This document shows, one piece after another, positions 1-12,270 of a stretch of DNA of 64,000 nucleotides. Each line of letters begins with the position of its first letter. Within the stretch, counting starts at the first letter, position 1. The DNA comes from Tillus elongatus. Its lineage: Eukaryota; Arthropoda; Insecta; Coleoptera; Cleridae. Where the stretch lies: assembly GCA_964006375.1 (NCBI GenBank), contig OZ023266.1, positions 156,681,792 through 156,745,791 on the forward strand. Direction: 5' to 3'. Below the pieces are notes generated by a model. That model searched no databases. It had not been told where the DNA came from and saw only the letters and a program-made list of their open reading frames with translations. Made by a program: the position numbers and the translations under genes.

Positions 1-447
1 GAATCTTTTAAAACCAAGTCTAAACGGACCTGGGGTTGCAAATAACCTCACTTCTAAACGTCACACAGTCTGGGATAGACAATTAAACATTCAATGAAAA
101 GCTTCTCACCAGACAACAAAATTTATTAAATTTCCCTACGCGTTTCTGCCAACTACGTAGCCATCTTAAGGGGTAAATTTTTCAATTCTTGAAAATTAAA
201 GTCGAACCTATACAAAAGATTCACCAGGCTGAGACTTTATCTATTGCACCAGGGGTCCAACAACATCACATCCGAATGTACCAGAAATCGATTCGCAAAC
301 AAAACTCAATTAATCTAAACGGCGATTTAGGCACAGAGCATGAAGAAAAGTCAGCCATTATGCACACTCAAAAGGGCGGGAAGCACTGATGCGCTGGTTT
401 ATGCCTGGTTGGTGCCAAAATTTAGACGTATAGGTTGAAAGAAAAAG
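1..447. other. No recognisable gene
   Basis: No coding similarity, repeat or RNA gene was recognised here. The short open frame at 189-389 has no recognisable motif. Confidence 0.5.
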
Positions 448-748
448 GTCTGGACGCAGCAAGTGCGTTATGGAAGTAAATTTTTATAAAAATGCTTTGA
501 ATAACAAATATGTGTTTTTAATGCAAGCAGTCATCAATTTGGTTACCGATATAACCTAAATAATAGAAACAATGTATCATATTTTATCAAAATAACTTAT
601 TGTTTGAAATTGTAAAAAAAATTTACCGACAATAAGCTTTAAATGTTGGTTTCCTAGCCAACAAACCTTAGGTTAATAGCAAATTGAGTTATTGAAATTT
701 GAAACATTTAATGAAAATTTCCCACCAAAACGCACTTACTGCGTCTTG
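448..748. repeat. GACGCAGC MITE-like palindromic repeat
   Basis: A unit of about 300 bp bounded by inverted ends. The left end reads GTCTGGACGCAGCAAGTGCG and the right end (743 onward) is a degraded GCGTC copy. Near-full units recur at 13962-14270, 29238-29545, 53766-54062 and 59861-60165, so this is a dispersed family. The middle is AT-rich and has no coding potential. It resembles a MITE, but a target duplication could not be fixed. Confidence 0.7.
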
Positions 749-1130
749 ATTTTTTTTTCTTGCAAACATATTGCGATAAAAAATTCAATAAAATAAGGGT
801 GTTCGAAAAAAAATTATTGGGATCACCAACGACTTATGGGCCAGCCTGTGATTGTCAAAATAATTTTATAAGATTCAGCTCAAGACACCCTATAATTAAC
901 TTATACCATTGTTTTCTAGTCTTGTATAATAATAATTATATTGAGCTTTACTGTAGAAATACCCTGTATATATGTAAACAGATAAAAACTGAACGTAAAC
1001 CCGGATATGGATTCTAGGGTGCCTAGTTTGCGCTCATTTGAAGAAATCTTTTTAAAATTCTAAAGTCGCGGTCTCCTCACGAATTTTTTGTACGAAAATT
1101 AGCTAAAAATTATGGACCGTTAAACCATAA
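749..1130. repeat. Composite repeat, internal and hairpin-end module
   Basis: Directly follows the MITE unit. It holds a GGGTGTTCGAAAAA segment, a GAGCTTTAC segment, an ACCCTGTATATATG segment, then the shared terminal module (CCCGGATATGG, GCGCTCATTTGAAG, GTCGCGGTCTCCTCA). The same order is seen beside the MITE at 2500-3580, 13600-14270, 28850-29545 and 59861-60560, in either orientation. Confidence 0.65.
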
Positions 1131-1149
1131 ACTTAACTCAAACTACCGC

Positions 1150-1470
1150 CAAAGAATCAAAGAGAAAATAACTAACCTATTGCATATCAGCCCTTTTTGT
1201 AAAACTTCGATCCTCTATATCTGTTGACAAAACATAAAAAACACTGTTTAGTCCACCCACTAACATTAATAAAATCGTAAAGGAATAATTTGCACTTGTA
1301 TATTAAAATTCCCAAATAACACAAATAATTTGTCAACTGAATTGAAAACAGGTAAACGATCTAATAATATACGATAAACGTCAGTTACAGCGTGTAACTG
1401 ACCTGCGCAATGATATAAAATGTTCCGTTGCTAGGTAACGACATACTAGATTTCATATACCTATAAACCA
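1150..1470. repeat. Dispersed repeat, inverted partner of 5560-5880
   Basis: The reverse complement closely matches 5560-5880, including a GTGGGTGGACTAAACAGTG block and the AAATTATTTGTGTTATTTGGG region. Conceptual translation on the + strand (about 1290-1470) and on the - strand of the partner (about 5560-5750) gives similar peptides sharing a YDKR-LQR-TDL pattern, so it may be a coding fragment of a longer element. I do not recognise the protein. Confidence 0.55.
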
Positions 1471-1519
1471 GTTTTTACAATTGTCAATAAAAAGCGGTCA
1501 TATTAAAAATTAATGTTTC

Positions 1520-1800
1520 AGATTTGAATAGCTCAAATTTCTGTAAACCTAGAAAGATGAATTTTAGCACACAGTTAGGTCTTTCCCAAAGCAACATGTC
1601 CACCAAATTTAATCGAAATAGCTTTTTAATTTTCGGAGAAAAAATTTTTTCGAAAGAAAACTCAAAATTTTCCCGGAAACTTTGTCAGATTTTCCTGGCT
1701 AAGGCACTCATTCAAGATATTAATAAAAGAAAGGCACTTGTCGAGTTTCATCAAAATCGGTGAATTATTTTTTGAGTTATCGGTGTAGATAACAAAATCC
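1520..1800. repeat. Composite repeat, module next to the TA tract (no TA tract)
   Basis: Contains the 'cctagaaag' block, the 'tttccc' block, and ends in TTTTTTGAGTTATCGGTG, which elsewhere directly precedes (TA)n (31500-31920, 10910-11300, 50600-50850, 60700-60975). Here the microsatellite is absent. Confidence 0.6.
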
Positions 1801-1859
1801 TATGTTACAGATTAAGTTCTTTGTTGCAAAAAGGTCAAGAAATGATAGACAAATTACTT

Positions 1860-2117
1860 TGAAAATTTGATAACTTTTCCTCTTAAAACGTCAAAGTCGC
1901 GATTTGAAACGTCAAAATTGGAAACTTTTACGCAAAGAACCTGAAGCTAATACGGGTATGTAGCGAAAATGTTACAAGAAATGTGGTTTACAAGTCATTA
2001 AGGTTCAACTTCATTGTCCTTCATTTTACTAAAATGTTTCCAGAAAATCCATTTCAAATAGACCCTTTCTCTAATCATTTAGCAGTAGTTTTAATTATAG
2101 AGTTTATGGTCTAATTC
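1860..2117. repeat. Composite repeat module, interrupted by a foldback element
   Basis: Carries the AAACGTCAAAATTGG and GTCCTTCATTTTACT blocks also seen at 13370-13560, 21150-21365, 28700-28900, and inverted at 50390-50590 and 60560-60720. The module resumes at 2492 after the foldback insertion. Confidence 0.55.
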
Positions 2118-2491
2118 ATTGATTGTTGTTGCCCTTACTTGGTGAAACTGGTCCAAACCAAATACAGACTTACAGACTTTTTCTCTGGCTTCCCTGTTGA
2201 GTTTCGTATCTGTAGGTGAAGGGCGTAGCCAGCGCGTAAGCTAACTAGAGCAAGAGGCGCTTATGAGATTTAGATGTTCTCGGATGCCCTTCAACGTTTC
2301 TGTGACCAGTTTCGCTGTCTGAGAATGCTGTCAAGCAGGGAAACTAGTCACAGACACGTTGAAAATATCCGAGAACATCTAGAATTCATAAGCGCCCCTT
2401 GCTCCAGTTAGCTTACGCGATGGCTACGCCCTTCACCTACAAGAACGAAACCCAACAATGAAGCCAGATAGGTAGTCTCCAAGTCTGTATG
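2118..2491. repeat. Foldback element with about 150-bp inverted arms
   Basis: Left arm (about 2162-2312) and right arm (about 2340-2491) are imperfect reverse complements around a short centre. Shared blocks include GTAGGTGAAGGGCGTAGCC against its inverse near 2425. It lies inside a composite repeat, with TTTATGGTYTAATT-like sequence on both sides, probably the target duplication. A single-arm relative is at 25035-25265. Confidence 0.7.
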
Positions 2492-2880
2492 TTTTATGGT
2501 TTAATTCTCTATAATTTTTAGAAAATTTTCGTACAAGAAAATCGTTACTGAGGAGACCGCGACGTTTGAATTTAAAAAAGATTTTTTCAATTGAGCGCGA
2601 ACTAAATCCCCTAGGACCCATATCCGGGGTTAGTTTCAGTTTTTATGTGTTTACATATATACGCATTTCTACGGTAAAGCTCAATATTACTCTTATTCCA
2701 CAAGATACGAGAAACAATTGTGGACGTTAATTATAGAGTGTCTTGAGCTACATCTTATAAAATTATTTCTACAATCACAGACCATAAGCCGTTGGTGATA
2801 CAAATTGTCTTTTTTTTAACCAAACGCCTTATTGCACTTTTGCATTTTCCATCTAAATATAATGCATGTTTGTAAGAAAC
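2492..2880. repeat. Composite repeat, hairpin-end and internal module, reverse orientation
   Basis: Resumes the module cut at 2117. It shows the TCGTTACTGAGGAGACCGCG block, CCCATATCCGGGG, and the GGTAAAGCTCAAT segment, mirroring 749-1130. Confidence 0.55.
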
Positions 2881-2885
2881 GAAAT

Positions 2886-3580
2886 TCTGGACGCAGCAAG
2901 TGCGTTATAGTAGCGAATTTTCATTAAATGCTTCAAATTTGAATGGCTGCAATTTGAGCAGCTTGCAATCTTATAAAAAGTATTTCGACAATCACAGGAG
3001 GCCCATAAATCGTTGGCGATGTAAATTTTCTTTTTTTAAATCGAACACCCCCTATATTATTGCATTTTCCATCGAATTGTAATGCATGTTTGTTTTCGAG
3101 TTATTTCAATTGTTTTGCAACTTTTCACATTTTTAGCACATCAAAAATTGTGATACGGCGTTTTTACGAACAAAAATCGGAGTCTAATGCAAATGACGCT
3201 TTCAGAGAGGTTTGCTCTTATATTATTTCATGAATAAACCGAGATGCCATGCACCGGGCGCTCTCAAATAGTGACTGAATTAAAAAAAAAATCAAACTCC
3301 TAATTAAGTTGTTTCAAATAGAACAGGCTGTATTTTGTGTTTCAGAAGTAAATGTTTAATAAGTTATTTAAAAAAAAAATCGGATTTTTGTGAAAAAATT
3401 TTAAATTTTTATGCAGTTTTGTCGAAAAGGTTATTTGATGAACTATGGTACATTGTTTATACTATATAGTTTATACTGGTAACCAAATTTTATGCATACT
3501 TTCATTAGAAAAAGACATATTTGCTATTAAAAATATTTTTATGAAAATTAACTACCATAAGGCACTTGCTGCGTCCAGAC
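2886..3580. repeat. GACGCAGC repeat, disrupted copy
   Basis: Begins with a GGACGCAGCAAGTGCG end and finishes at 3580 with GCACTTGCTGCGTCCAGAC. At 695 bp it is more than twice the usual unit. The right half (3440-3580) matches the family and the left half leaves it after about 60 bp, so unrelated sequence was probably inserted. Confidence 0.55.
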
Positions 3581-3687
<107 letters not shown>

Positions 3688-3842
3688 ATTTCGTACGCGT
3701 AGCAAATGTCCTTTATTGGCGCTGGCGAATTTTTCTGGTAACAACAGTATGTTCCTTAGTTCTTCAGAAATAGTCTTATATCATCTTACCGGCAGCTGAT
3801 GGTGATAAAGCTATATATAATGTTTTTGTACGGCTTAATGTT

Positions 3843-4205
3843 AGTCAGTTACTGTCTAGTAAATTTTTTCCATGATTGAACCTTGTCTGCTCTATCAAAC
3901 AGTTCCCTCAATTGATTTCCTACAGACACCATAACTGCAAAGGAAAAGAAAGGAGGGAAAGTCTTAATTATATCATTTACATATATAAAAAATAATATTG
4001 GGCCCAATATACTTCCCTGTGGTATATCACACGTAACCATTCCTCCTTCACTCAAACAGTCACACCTTGCAGGAAGGTAGCTACAAAAAAGTGAGAATTT
4101 GTGTGCTCTTATTCCAAGCAACTCCAATTTAGTTAACAACAAAAACTGTATGCAAAGCCTTTTTAAGGTCCAAAAATACAGATAGAGCTTTCCTCATGTT
4201 ACTCT
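3843..4205 (-). pseudogene. Non-LTR reverse transcriptase remnant
   Basis: Reading the - strand gives a reverse transcriptase core: a SVFLDLKKA segment near 4195, LLTKLELLGIRAHK, then IPQGSILGPILFFIYVND, the classic RT block with GxxQGSxLGP. The YADD position is frayed (FAVMVSVG instead of FADD). A frameshift lies near 4140. Only part of the palm domain remains, so it is inactive. The clade is not certain; CR1- or Jockey-like is likely. Confidence 0.75.
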
Positions 4206-5007
4206 ATTCAAGCTTCGGAGAATAGTACTTGTCAATGCATATAATGCATCCTGTGATTTAAAACACATTGCAAACATTTGTTTTCTGAATTTACCACCCA
4301 TAATTTATCTCACTTGCAGTTGACTATATGAGCAACTGGAATTCAGGCACAAAAAAGCCTTAACCTTATCGCAATACCGAAAGTAAATAAGTTTAATTGC
4401 TGAACTTTCTGCCTATAATTTACCAGTGAAAGTTTTCCAGTTAAAATCGTTATCGGCCATTTTTGTGCGACTGTAAATTGTCAGTTATTAACTTCACTTA
4501 TACTATTTCTTCTGTGATCATATTTTGATACCAGAGAGAAGATAATTCGAGATTCCAGTACATTGGTACGTTCTACTTTATCTTTACAGAATCGTTTCCG
4601 ACCAAGTTTCCCAAGGTTTCTCGTGTTAACGACTGCTGATTCCAGATTTACAATTGACATTTATGAATAAAAGCTCTGTCATCATTAAATTTTAATGATC
4701 AATGATCGCAGAAGGTGCAAATACGAATGTAGTAAAAATTATCTTATGCGTCTACATACGTATGCAATAACACCCGTTGTTTAAATTATTGCATTAGAAC
4801 TGTTGCAAAATAACGGAAACATTGTCGATGGCAATTTACGGTAGGTAATAAAAATCTTGCACATTAACTGCTTTATATTTTGTTGTTACGGTATTAAAAG
4901 CGACACCAATGATGATTATTATTATCTATACAGCTAATATGATTAGAGTTTGCTTTGTTGATTGTCAATTGATTAACTGCTTACATGCTTTAAAGGAAAT
5001 AGTTTTT
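4206..5007. other. No recognisable gene
   Basis: AT-rich DNA with no identifiable protein, RNA gene or member of the repeat families named here. Confidence 0.45.
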
Positions 5008-5138
5008 TAGTGAATTTTTCTTTTAAAAAATTCACTAATAGAGAGGTATCGATGGTGAGACTTTGCAAAAAAAAATTCAAATGAGCGCGAATTTGGGCCC
5101 CTAGAACCCATATCCGGGGTCAGTTTCGATTTTTATAT

Positions 5139-5204
<66 letters not shown>

Positions 5205-5205
5205 G
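5008..5205 (-). repeat. Composite repeat terminus: hairpin plus (TA)n
   Basis: On the - strand it runs (TA)n (5139-5203), CCCCGGATATGGG, GCGCTCATTTGAA, then a palindromic GTGAATTTTT/AAAAATTCAC hairpin at about 5008-5040. The reverse strand then reads CTAAAAAA. Confidence 0.7.
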
Positions 5206-5440
5206 TGTGTGTACTATACAAGGAGAAAGGTTAAGGGCAAGGGCCGCAAGGAGACAACCGCATACACGTGTTTCAAGCTTATTAGCTATCATGAGTACGG
5301 TATAGCCAGGTGATGATGGGAACACTGGATGAAGAAGCAAAAATACACGGAGTCACAACAGGCAGCCAGTGCACATTCGCAGCATCATTGCCCTCGAATT
5401 CAAGGTCTTCCTTATGATGCTGGAAAGGTATTTCGATGAA
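5206..5440 (-). mobile_element. Retrozyme family B remnant (single unit)
   Basis: The - strand matches the family B unit at 32148-32597: a GTGACTCCGTGTATTTTTGC block, a hammerhead region, a CCTTGTATAGTAC end, then (TA)n. Only one partial unit remains. Confidence 0.65.
5258..5300 (-). ncRNA. Decayed hammerhead ribozyme (family B)
   Basis: Stem I pairs CCGTA (5296-5300) with TGCGG (5258-5262), including a G-U pair. The core reads CTCATGA (5289-5295) instead of CTGATGA, a G5 to C change expected to abolish cleavage. GAAA (5271-5274), the CACGTG stem III and the GTA cleavage triplet are kept. Confidence 0.65.
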
Positions 5441-5559
5441 ATTTCGTGTACATATTGCTTTGGGAAAGAGCTAACGATGTGCCAAAATTAAGCTTTCTAG
5501 GTGTACAGAAAATTGAGCTATTCAAATTTGAAACATTTATTTTTAATATCACTGCGTTT

Positions 5560-5880
5560 CATTGACAATGGCAAACCTGGATTATATGAGATCTAGTATG
5601 TCGTTGCGTGCCAACGAAAAATTTGATATTATTGCACAGGTCTGTTAGACGCTGTAACTCACGTTTATCGTATGGTATGAGATTGTTTATATGTTTATCT
5701 GTTTCAGTCGACAAATTATTTGTGTTATTTGGGATTTTTTTTATATACAAGTGCAAATTATTCCTTTATTGATGTTAGTGGGTGGACTAAACAGTGTTTA
5801 TGTTTTATCAACACATATAAGGGATTGAAGTCTGATGCTTTGGCGGTAGTTTTAGTTAAGTTTATGGTAAGCTTTTGGGC
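5560..5880. repeat. Dispersed repeat, inverted partner of 1150-1470
   Basis: See the partner copy. It ends in the GGTAGTTTTAGTTAAGTTTA block that joins it to the composite family. Confidence 0.55.
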
Positions 5881-6544
5881 TACTTTTTCGAAAACTTATT
5901 TTCTTATTTTTTAAGAAGATAAATGGTTCTCTAATTGTTACTTTATCTGCTATAAATAGTTTCCCTATCCTGCCTGTTTTTGATAAAATTAATTTAGTGG
6001 CTTATGTTTCAGTACCATATAGGTTTCATTCTGAAACTCTGCACACGCACATATGAATGAACGTTTGAAAGTAATGGTTGAGATGTTCATTCCGTCTTAT
6101 AAAAGATCGCATCCTAAGATCTGGCCACATGTAAAATATGTATGACGTCTTCAAATTTACGATCACATGTTACACGAAAGGATATTACAGCGCAGAGTGT
6201 AAAATCTGAATTAATGGCGATCTCTAACTGTGAGATTTCAACGTGAAACCATCCAAAGCGGTATAAATTATCCAGACAGCAATAACAATAATGTACTTAT
6301 TGCGCATAACTTAAGTCACATAACTTTGTAAATGTATCAAAGTGTGCGCGAAATGTGTAAATAATTGAACGAAATGTACAAATGATTGACGTGAAGACCT
6401 GTGCGCACTAAAATCAACTACAAAGCATTGAACACATTCTTATTATTTTTTTCCTCAGCTTGGATGGCTTCACTAAAATGATTTACAGACCATTTGGCAG
6501 CCAAGGTTTTACAAGGTGAATTCATTTAATTAGTATACGTGGAT
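5881..6544. other. No recognisable gene
   Basis: No feature recognised; AT-rich unique-looking sequence. Confidence 0.4.
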
Positions 6545-6866
6545 CGATCAATAAGTACCCGTGTTTGAAGACAGATGGCGTTGCTGGCATTACTGTCGTG
6601 TAATGTCATCTGTCAAACGACACCATACTAAATTTCAGACTGACTCATTGGTTAGGTTTTTTTTTTGATGAGACAACATGCGCAGATATCAAAAGTCTAT
6701 AACAGCACTTCACCATCTATGACAACCGTGAGACATTGGCTCAACGAACTAAAACGTGGTCATACATATCTTGTTGATGAGGAGCGCCCAGGCTGCCCGG
6801 CAGACTTACCGAGGAGATCGTTGAAAAATCCACGACATGGTTCTCGCCGAACTAAAGTGTGCAAAG
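6545..6866 (+). pseudogene. mariner transposase N-terminal fragment
   Basis: The frame from about 6668 gives the helix-turn-helix and linker region of a mariner transposase: TTVRHWLNELKRGHT, then DEERPGCPADL, close to the family pattern of a W-x-x-E-F-K-R-G-R-T segment and an E-R-x-G-R-P segment. A frameshift near 6808 switches to a frame giving VEKIHDMVLAEL. The catalytic domain is missing, because the sequence changes abruptly to a Jockey-like fragment near 6867. It is a 5' fragment only. Confidence 0.7.
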
Positions 6867-7440
6867 TAGCGACCCCTCTGATTTCTCACAAAACGTCACC
6901 GAAATTATCCAAGCTGGCATGGAATTATTTGTTCCACGTACACAGAAAACCTCTTCAGCCACTTAAAAGCCCTGGTTCTCTAAATTCTGTGACAAGGCCA
7001 CACTTGAAAAGGTCAAAGCTCACAAAACGCTTCTACACAATCCCAGTCAAGAAAACCGTCAAGCATTTAACGACGCAAGAAACCGCTATGTCCGCATTCT
7101 TTCTGTGGTTGTTAAAACTCGTTTAACAACCACATCAAAAACAAAGTCATCTTAAGGTCCAACGGCAGCAAACCCTTCTGGAGTCTTGCTAAATCAATGG
7201 GAATAATATCTGCAAGAGCACGTTCCCACCTCTTGTTTCAGGGGATGAACTTTTTGCCTCGTTGTTCGCCGGCAATTCTACTCTCAACCCACCACCAACA
7301 GTCCCCAGTGTCGCGCATAAAATGACTATCATTTTCAAAACTAAAAAGGTACGAAAGATGATATCTTCTCTTAATACCGGGAAAGACTCTGGCCTTGACG
7401 AGATCCCAGCATTTCTTTCTGCAAAAACTATTTTAAAAAT
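6867..7440 (+). pseudogene. Jockey-like non-LTR fragment (linker before RT)
   Basis: Spread over several frames it encodes the stretch that precedes the RT domain: HNPSQENRQAFNDARNRYV (about 7035-7095), SNGSKPFWSLAKSM, and VRKMISSLNTGKDSGLDEIP (7350-7410), the block before fingers domain 1. It stops where the copy at 45135 begins, so the two fragments complement each other. At least two frameshifts are present. Confidence 0.7.
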
Positions 7441-7796
7441 AAATCCCTAAAATCTAGCTATTTTTCCGGGCATTAGTTTTCAAAAATTCACAATGTTGTC
7501 ACTAATCAACTTTGGGATGTCGGAAGTTGTGGTTGCTACTATGGCAAATTTATCCAATTTTGCCATTTGGCGTTTTTTCCAGGCTAATTAAATATCAATA
7601 TACCTCCGTATTGTATGAACTTCGATCAAAAATACTTCATTGTCTTCGGAGATAAAAAAATAAGACTTGCATTTTTTTGATAAGAAAGATTTTATGAAAA
7701 TTTGCTACCATAACTCACTTGCTGCCTTCTTCTCCGGTGGATGAACACCAGAAATGTTATCACAGCAGCAGCTGTACCTGGCTATTGTTCAGTTGG
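7441..7796. repeat. Composite repeat fragment with GACGCAGC-type end
   Basis: The 'gaaaatttgctaccataac' segment near 7695-7722, followed by CACTTGCTGCC, is a right end of the GACGCAGC family. The upstream part resembles its AT-rich middle only loosely. 7789-7796 is the hAT target duplication. Confidence 0.45.
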
Positions 7797-9636
7797 CAGT
7801 GGCGGCGTAAAGGGGGGCGGCCCGCCCCGGGTGTCAAGCACCAAGGGGTGACAACGTGGTGACAACTCAGTCGCGTAGCTTAGTAGCCAGCCACTGGTCC
7901 ATCTGCCCGACGAGAACGGCGCGGCCGGAGGGGGCAAGTAATTTCGGCCCCTCCCTCCACCAAATTGAAAACGATGAAGAAGAGTTACATGACACAACTC
8001 GTTTCGATGTTACTACTTGGCCAACACCAATGCATGGTGATTTGAGAGTTGAAATTGTTAAAACGGAAAGTGAACCATATCAAAATAGAGATGGCCCATT
8101 TTTAGATACTGTCTGGAGATAAAATGAAAGGAAAGAGCCGACATATCAACTCAGAATGGTTTTATAAAGCGTTACCAAATGGAGAAAAAATACTCAGAAA
8201 ATGGATGGTATACTCTCCAACAAAAAGCAGTTTATACTGTTTTTGCTGCAAACTGTTTACGCACCATGAAACAAAACATCAGAGTTTTGCCAACGGGTTT
8301 AATTCTCATGGTGGAAACTATATCCTAAAGTATCTGAACACTAGAATTCTGAGAACCATCTGTCCTGTTTTGATAAATGAAAGATCTTGGAAAAATCTAC
8401 AAAAAACTATCGACCATAAACATTAAATGGTTTTAGACCAAGAAAAAAAAAGAACTGGCGTGACATTTTGAGTCGCCTTTTGGATCTTATTATTTTCCTG
8501 GCACGCCAAAATATTCCTCTTAGAGGGCATAGAGAGGAAGTTTCATCAGACAATAGAGGGAATTTTTTAGAATTAGTCAATCAATTGTCAAAATATGACC
8601 CAGTGCTAAAAGAGCATATGCTAAGAATTGCACATGCTATCGCCTGTACAAAAAGGAAACGGGTAGATTCTTATTTATCCAAAGGCATTCAAAATGAGTT
8701 TATCAGCCTTTCGGAGAAAAAGGTGAAAAATAACATTGTGGACGACATAAGAAAAGCAAAATATTTCGGAATTCTTTTCGATAGCACTCCAGTTGATCGG
8801 ATGAGTTATGTAATCACATATGTTCATATTGAAGACGATCAAGTTAAGGTAAAGAAATCATTTCTAGGTTTCTTCTCAATATAGCTGGAAAGACTGCAGT
8901 CTAACTTTGAGGACTTGGATATTTCAATTAAAAAAAGAGGCAGGAGGAGATTTCGAAAACTTATGCCAGGAGAAATGGCCCAAGACGCTGGACTAACATT
9001 GCCAGAAGAGCTGCGGAGAGCTATGTTAGAATGTCTTAATAGATTTTACGAAGAACTAGACCATCGTTACAAGGCAATGGATGACATTCTCATAACATTT
9101 GGTGTTGTTCAGCCTAAAACTCTGCTTACGTCAACAGAAGAACCACTTCGTGCTTTAGTTCCAAATCTGACAAAAATCTATGATGAATTTTCCGCAGAGG
9201 ACATTATTTTGGAGATTTTACGACTGAGGCGCAACTTAGAAGCCGCCAGCATTTCTTTCCAAGAAGCGGTGAAATGGACTACCTTGGAGCTTCTGAATTT
9301 AATTATACAATAGGACTATTCTGAGTCTGTTACGAGTCTAGCGCTGTGTCTTAAGATTTTTTTTAACTATTTGTGTTTCGGTAGCTTCTTGTGAAATAAG
9401 TTTCTCAAAATTAAAATTGATAGAACCTTACTTAAGATCCACAATGAGCCAAGCGCGACTTACCAATCTTTCCATATTGTCCATTGAAAGGACAGGCAAG
9501 TAAATTTTCATAATGTGATTAAATATTTTAGCAAAATAAAGTCACGTAAGCACGTTTAGTATTTGATTTGTGGTTTTATTTTGGGAGTGCTCAATAGAAA
9601 ACCGCCCGGGTGCCAACCTATGCTACGCCGCCACTG
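7797..9636 (+). mobile_element. hAT transposon, internally deleted, with target duplication
   Basis: Ends are inverted: CAGTGGCGGCGTA at 7797 and its reverse complement ending at 9636. Both are flanked by the identical 8-bp TCAGTTGG (7789-7796 and 9637-9644). An 8-bp duplication is diagnostic of hAT elements. At 1,840 bp with a broken transposase it is non-autonomous. Confidence 0.93.
7900..9500 (+). pseudogene. hAT transposase (ZMYM1/DUF4371-like), broken
   Basis: N-terminal TTF-type zinc-finger region: WFYKALPNGEKILRKWMVYS then YCFCCKLF (8150-8270). Next comes a DUF4371-like region: ARQNIPLRGHREE, NRGNFLELVNQLSKYDP, YFGILFDSTP and the end SFLGFF (8468-8884). A large deletion then joins it to the C-terminal part (8890-9310, LRALVPNLTKIYDEFSAED). 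The dimerisation region follows over stops, with ASCE-S-SKLK (9380-9420) and ARLTNLSILSIER (about 9450-9490). Much of the catalytic core between SFLGFF and LERLQSNFED is missing. Frameshifts lie near 8120 and 8430. The similarity is to domesticated and transposon-borne ZMYM1-type proteins. Confidence 0.85.
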
Positions 9637-9644
9637 TCAGTTGG

Positions 9645-10330
9645 ACGTTTCAAAACAAAATTAAACCTATGGCCAGATGGCTATTGTCCTGACAGAAAAA
9701 AATATACATACAAGTGCATCTTCTGCAAGCTTTGCTCTCTTGTAGTGCAGACATTCCTTTAGTCCAGAGTTAATTACGGTTATGCGAATGCACTTAATCG
9801 CCGTAATAAATCCAGTGCCACTGTTGAATATTTTGGCCTGTGTCCATAATTCATCGAAAGGCTGAAGTATTGAGTGTATGTGTGGCATGGGCTCTGCGTG
9901 GTTACGTGCCGTTCCTTGCACCGGAATATTATACAACATTATAAAGTATGTGATATATGTGACGGTTTTATTTGCACGGTTGGCTGTTCTGGCATGGCGA
10001 ATCAGACCATCATATGTTCTTAATGTCTTGTAAAAAAAATTGAAAAATACAATGTGTTATTTTTGTGTAGGTCACGGAATATTCCTTAAATGGTGCAAGG
10101 TCAAAGTAAGGTGTATTTTAGATTAACATTGTATCCACAATCTCAGCCGTCAATTTTTGGAACCAATTTATTTAATGTTGATATAAATAAACAAAGCGAA
10201 GATCAACGCAAAAAGCTTTTGATACAATCACTAGCTTTCAGACATTTTGTAAAATAAATTCGCTTATGACAAGATCACAACTTGAGATTTTGTACAAAGG
10301 AGTGCGTATTAGAACCTTTAGAATTAATAT
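9645..10330. other. No recognisable gene
   Basis: No coding or repeat similarity recognised. Confidence 0.4.
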
Positions 10331-10875
10331 ACGAGGGGGTACCTAACAGGAACCAAACTTTTTTTAATTTGCTTATTTAATTTTTAAATGAAAAACCTTA
10401 AATCCCCTTCAAAGTACCCTCCACTGGCACTAATACACATGTATAATCTTTTATTCCATTGTTCTAAACATTTTTGAAATTCGCCCACCATCGTTTTGTT
10501 CTTCACCTCCGCAACGTCGGCAAAATGCTTTCCTTTCATGTTTCTTTTCATTCCGGGAAATAAAAAATATCGCAATTTTGGCTGCGGATAATTATCCATT
10601 AGCCCATAAGGTTGGGTAAATAAGGGAGGGTGGCAGACGGGCCATGCGATTTATGGTCAAAACTTGACGCACATACAGGGATGTGTGAACAGGAACGTTA
10701 TCGTGATGGAAAAATCAGTCTCCCCGACTGCCACAGATCAGACATCTCCCGCCGCAAACTGCTGCGCAATATTTTTAAAACTACCAATTAGAAAGTTTGG
10801 TTAACTGTCTGGCCCCGTACAACAAACTTTTAATGGAAACTCCTCCCACATCCAGTGTGTGTGAAGTGCCTTTTC
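10331..10875 (-). pseudogene. mariner transposase C-terminal half, decayed
   Basis: The last part is clear in one - strand frame (10384-10599): YFLFPGMKRNMKGKHFADV then CISASGGYFEGD, the usual mariner C-terminus. Upstream, in shifting frames, are remnants of the second and third catalytic regions (SGRLIF plus an HHDN-like stretch near 10710, and a PSLIYPTL remnant where SPDLAPCD is expected). Several stops and frameshifts. Sequence near 10331 (CGAGGGGGTACC) may be the terminal inverted repeat. Confidence 0.75.
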
Positions 10876-10895
10876 TCTAGGAGATATGAAAAAAT

Positions 10896-11606
<711 letters not shown>

Positions 11607-12270
11607 AGATGATCAGAAATAAACTGAGTAGAAATACAAAATTTTAAAATCCTAGGCCTACTGTGATATTTCGCCTAATTTTCATTCGACGCACCTTCCT
11701 TATTGAATATATTAAAAAATATCGTAAACAAAAGTTCAAAATAATAAATAACACGATTGCTTTCTTTTATTCCTATGTTGGACGTTTAGATAACTAAAGA
11801 AATGAGAACATTAAAATAAGAAATAGAAACATCAAAAAATAAATTTATTTCAATCCTAACATAAGACAACTAAAATATTCATTTGCTCAATAACTCTGCC
11901 GCCTTTATTCGCGCATTTTCCAAATTTTTCCAGAAATGCAGCGAAAACTGCTTTAATCTCCGCAGGGGAAATACATTGTGTCCCAGACTTGATGGGAATG
12001 TATTGCTATCTCCGTTATTATTAGAGATAGGGAGACGGTTAAATTAGCAATGTTTTGTAGAATTTCATGCTCGTTCCAAATATGGCATGTATTTTGCCCT
12101 GCCTCTTTTCGTTTTCGAGTTATTTTGAAGAAAAACACAACAAAATTTGTTGATTTCTTTTTTCTTCAATATCTAAGTAAGCGTTGATCTGGCATGTCTA
12201 AGACTTGCACATTATCAGGACACTTTTGACAGAGTAATCTTTTTGTGCTATTCTCACCTTTGGGTTGAAA
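11607..12270. other. No recognisable gene
   Basis: No feature recognised. One nearby open frame (11953-12138, -) has no motif. Confidence 0.4.
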
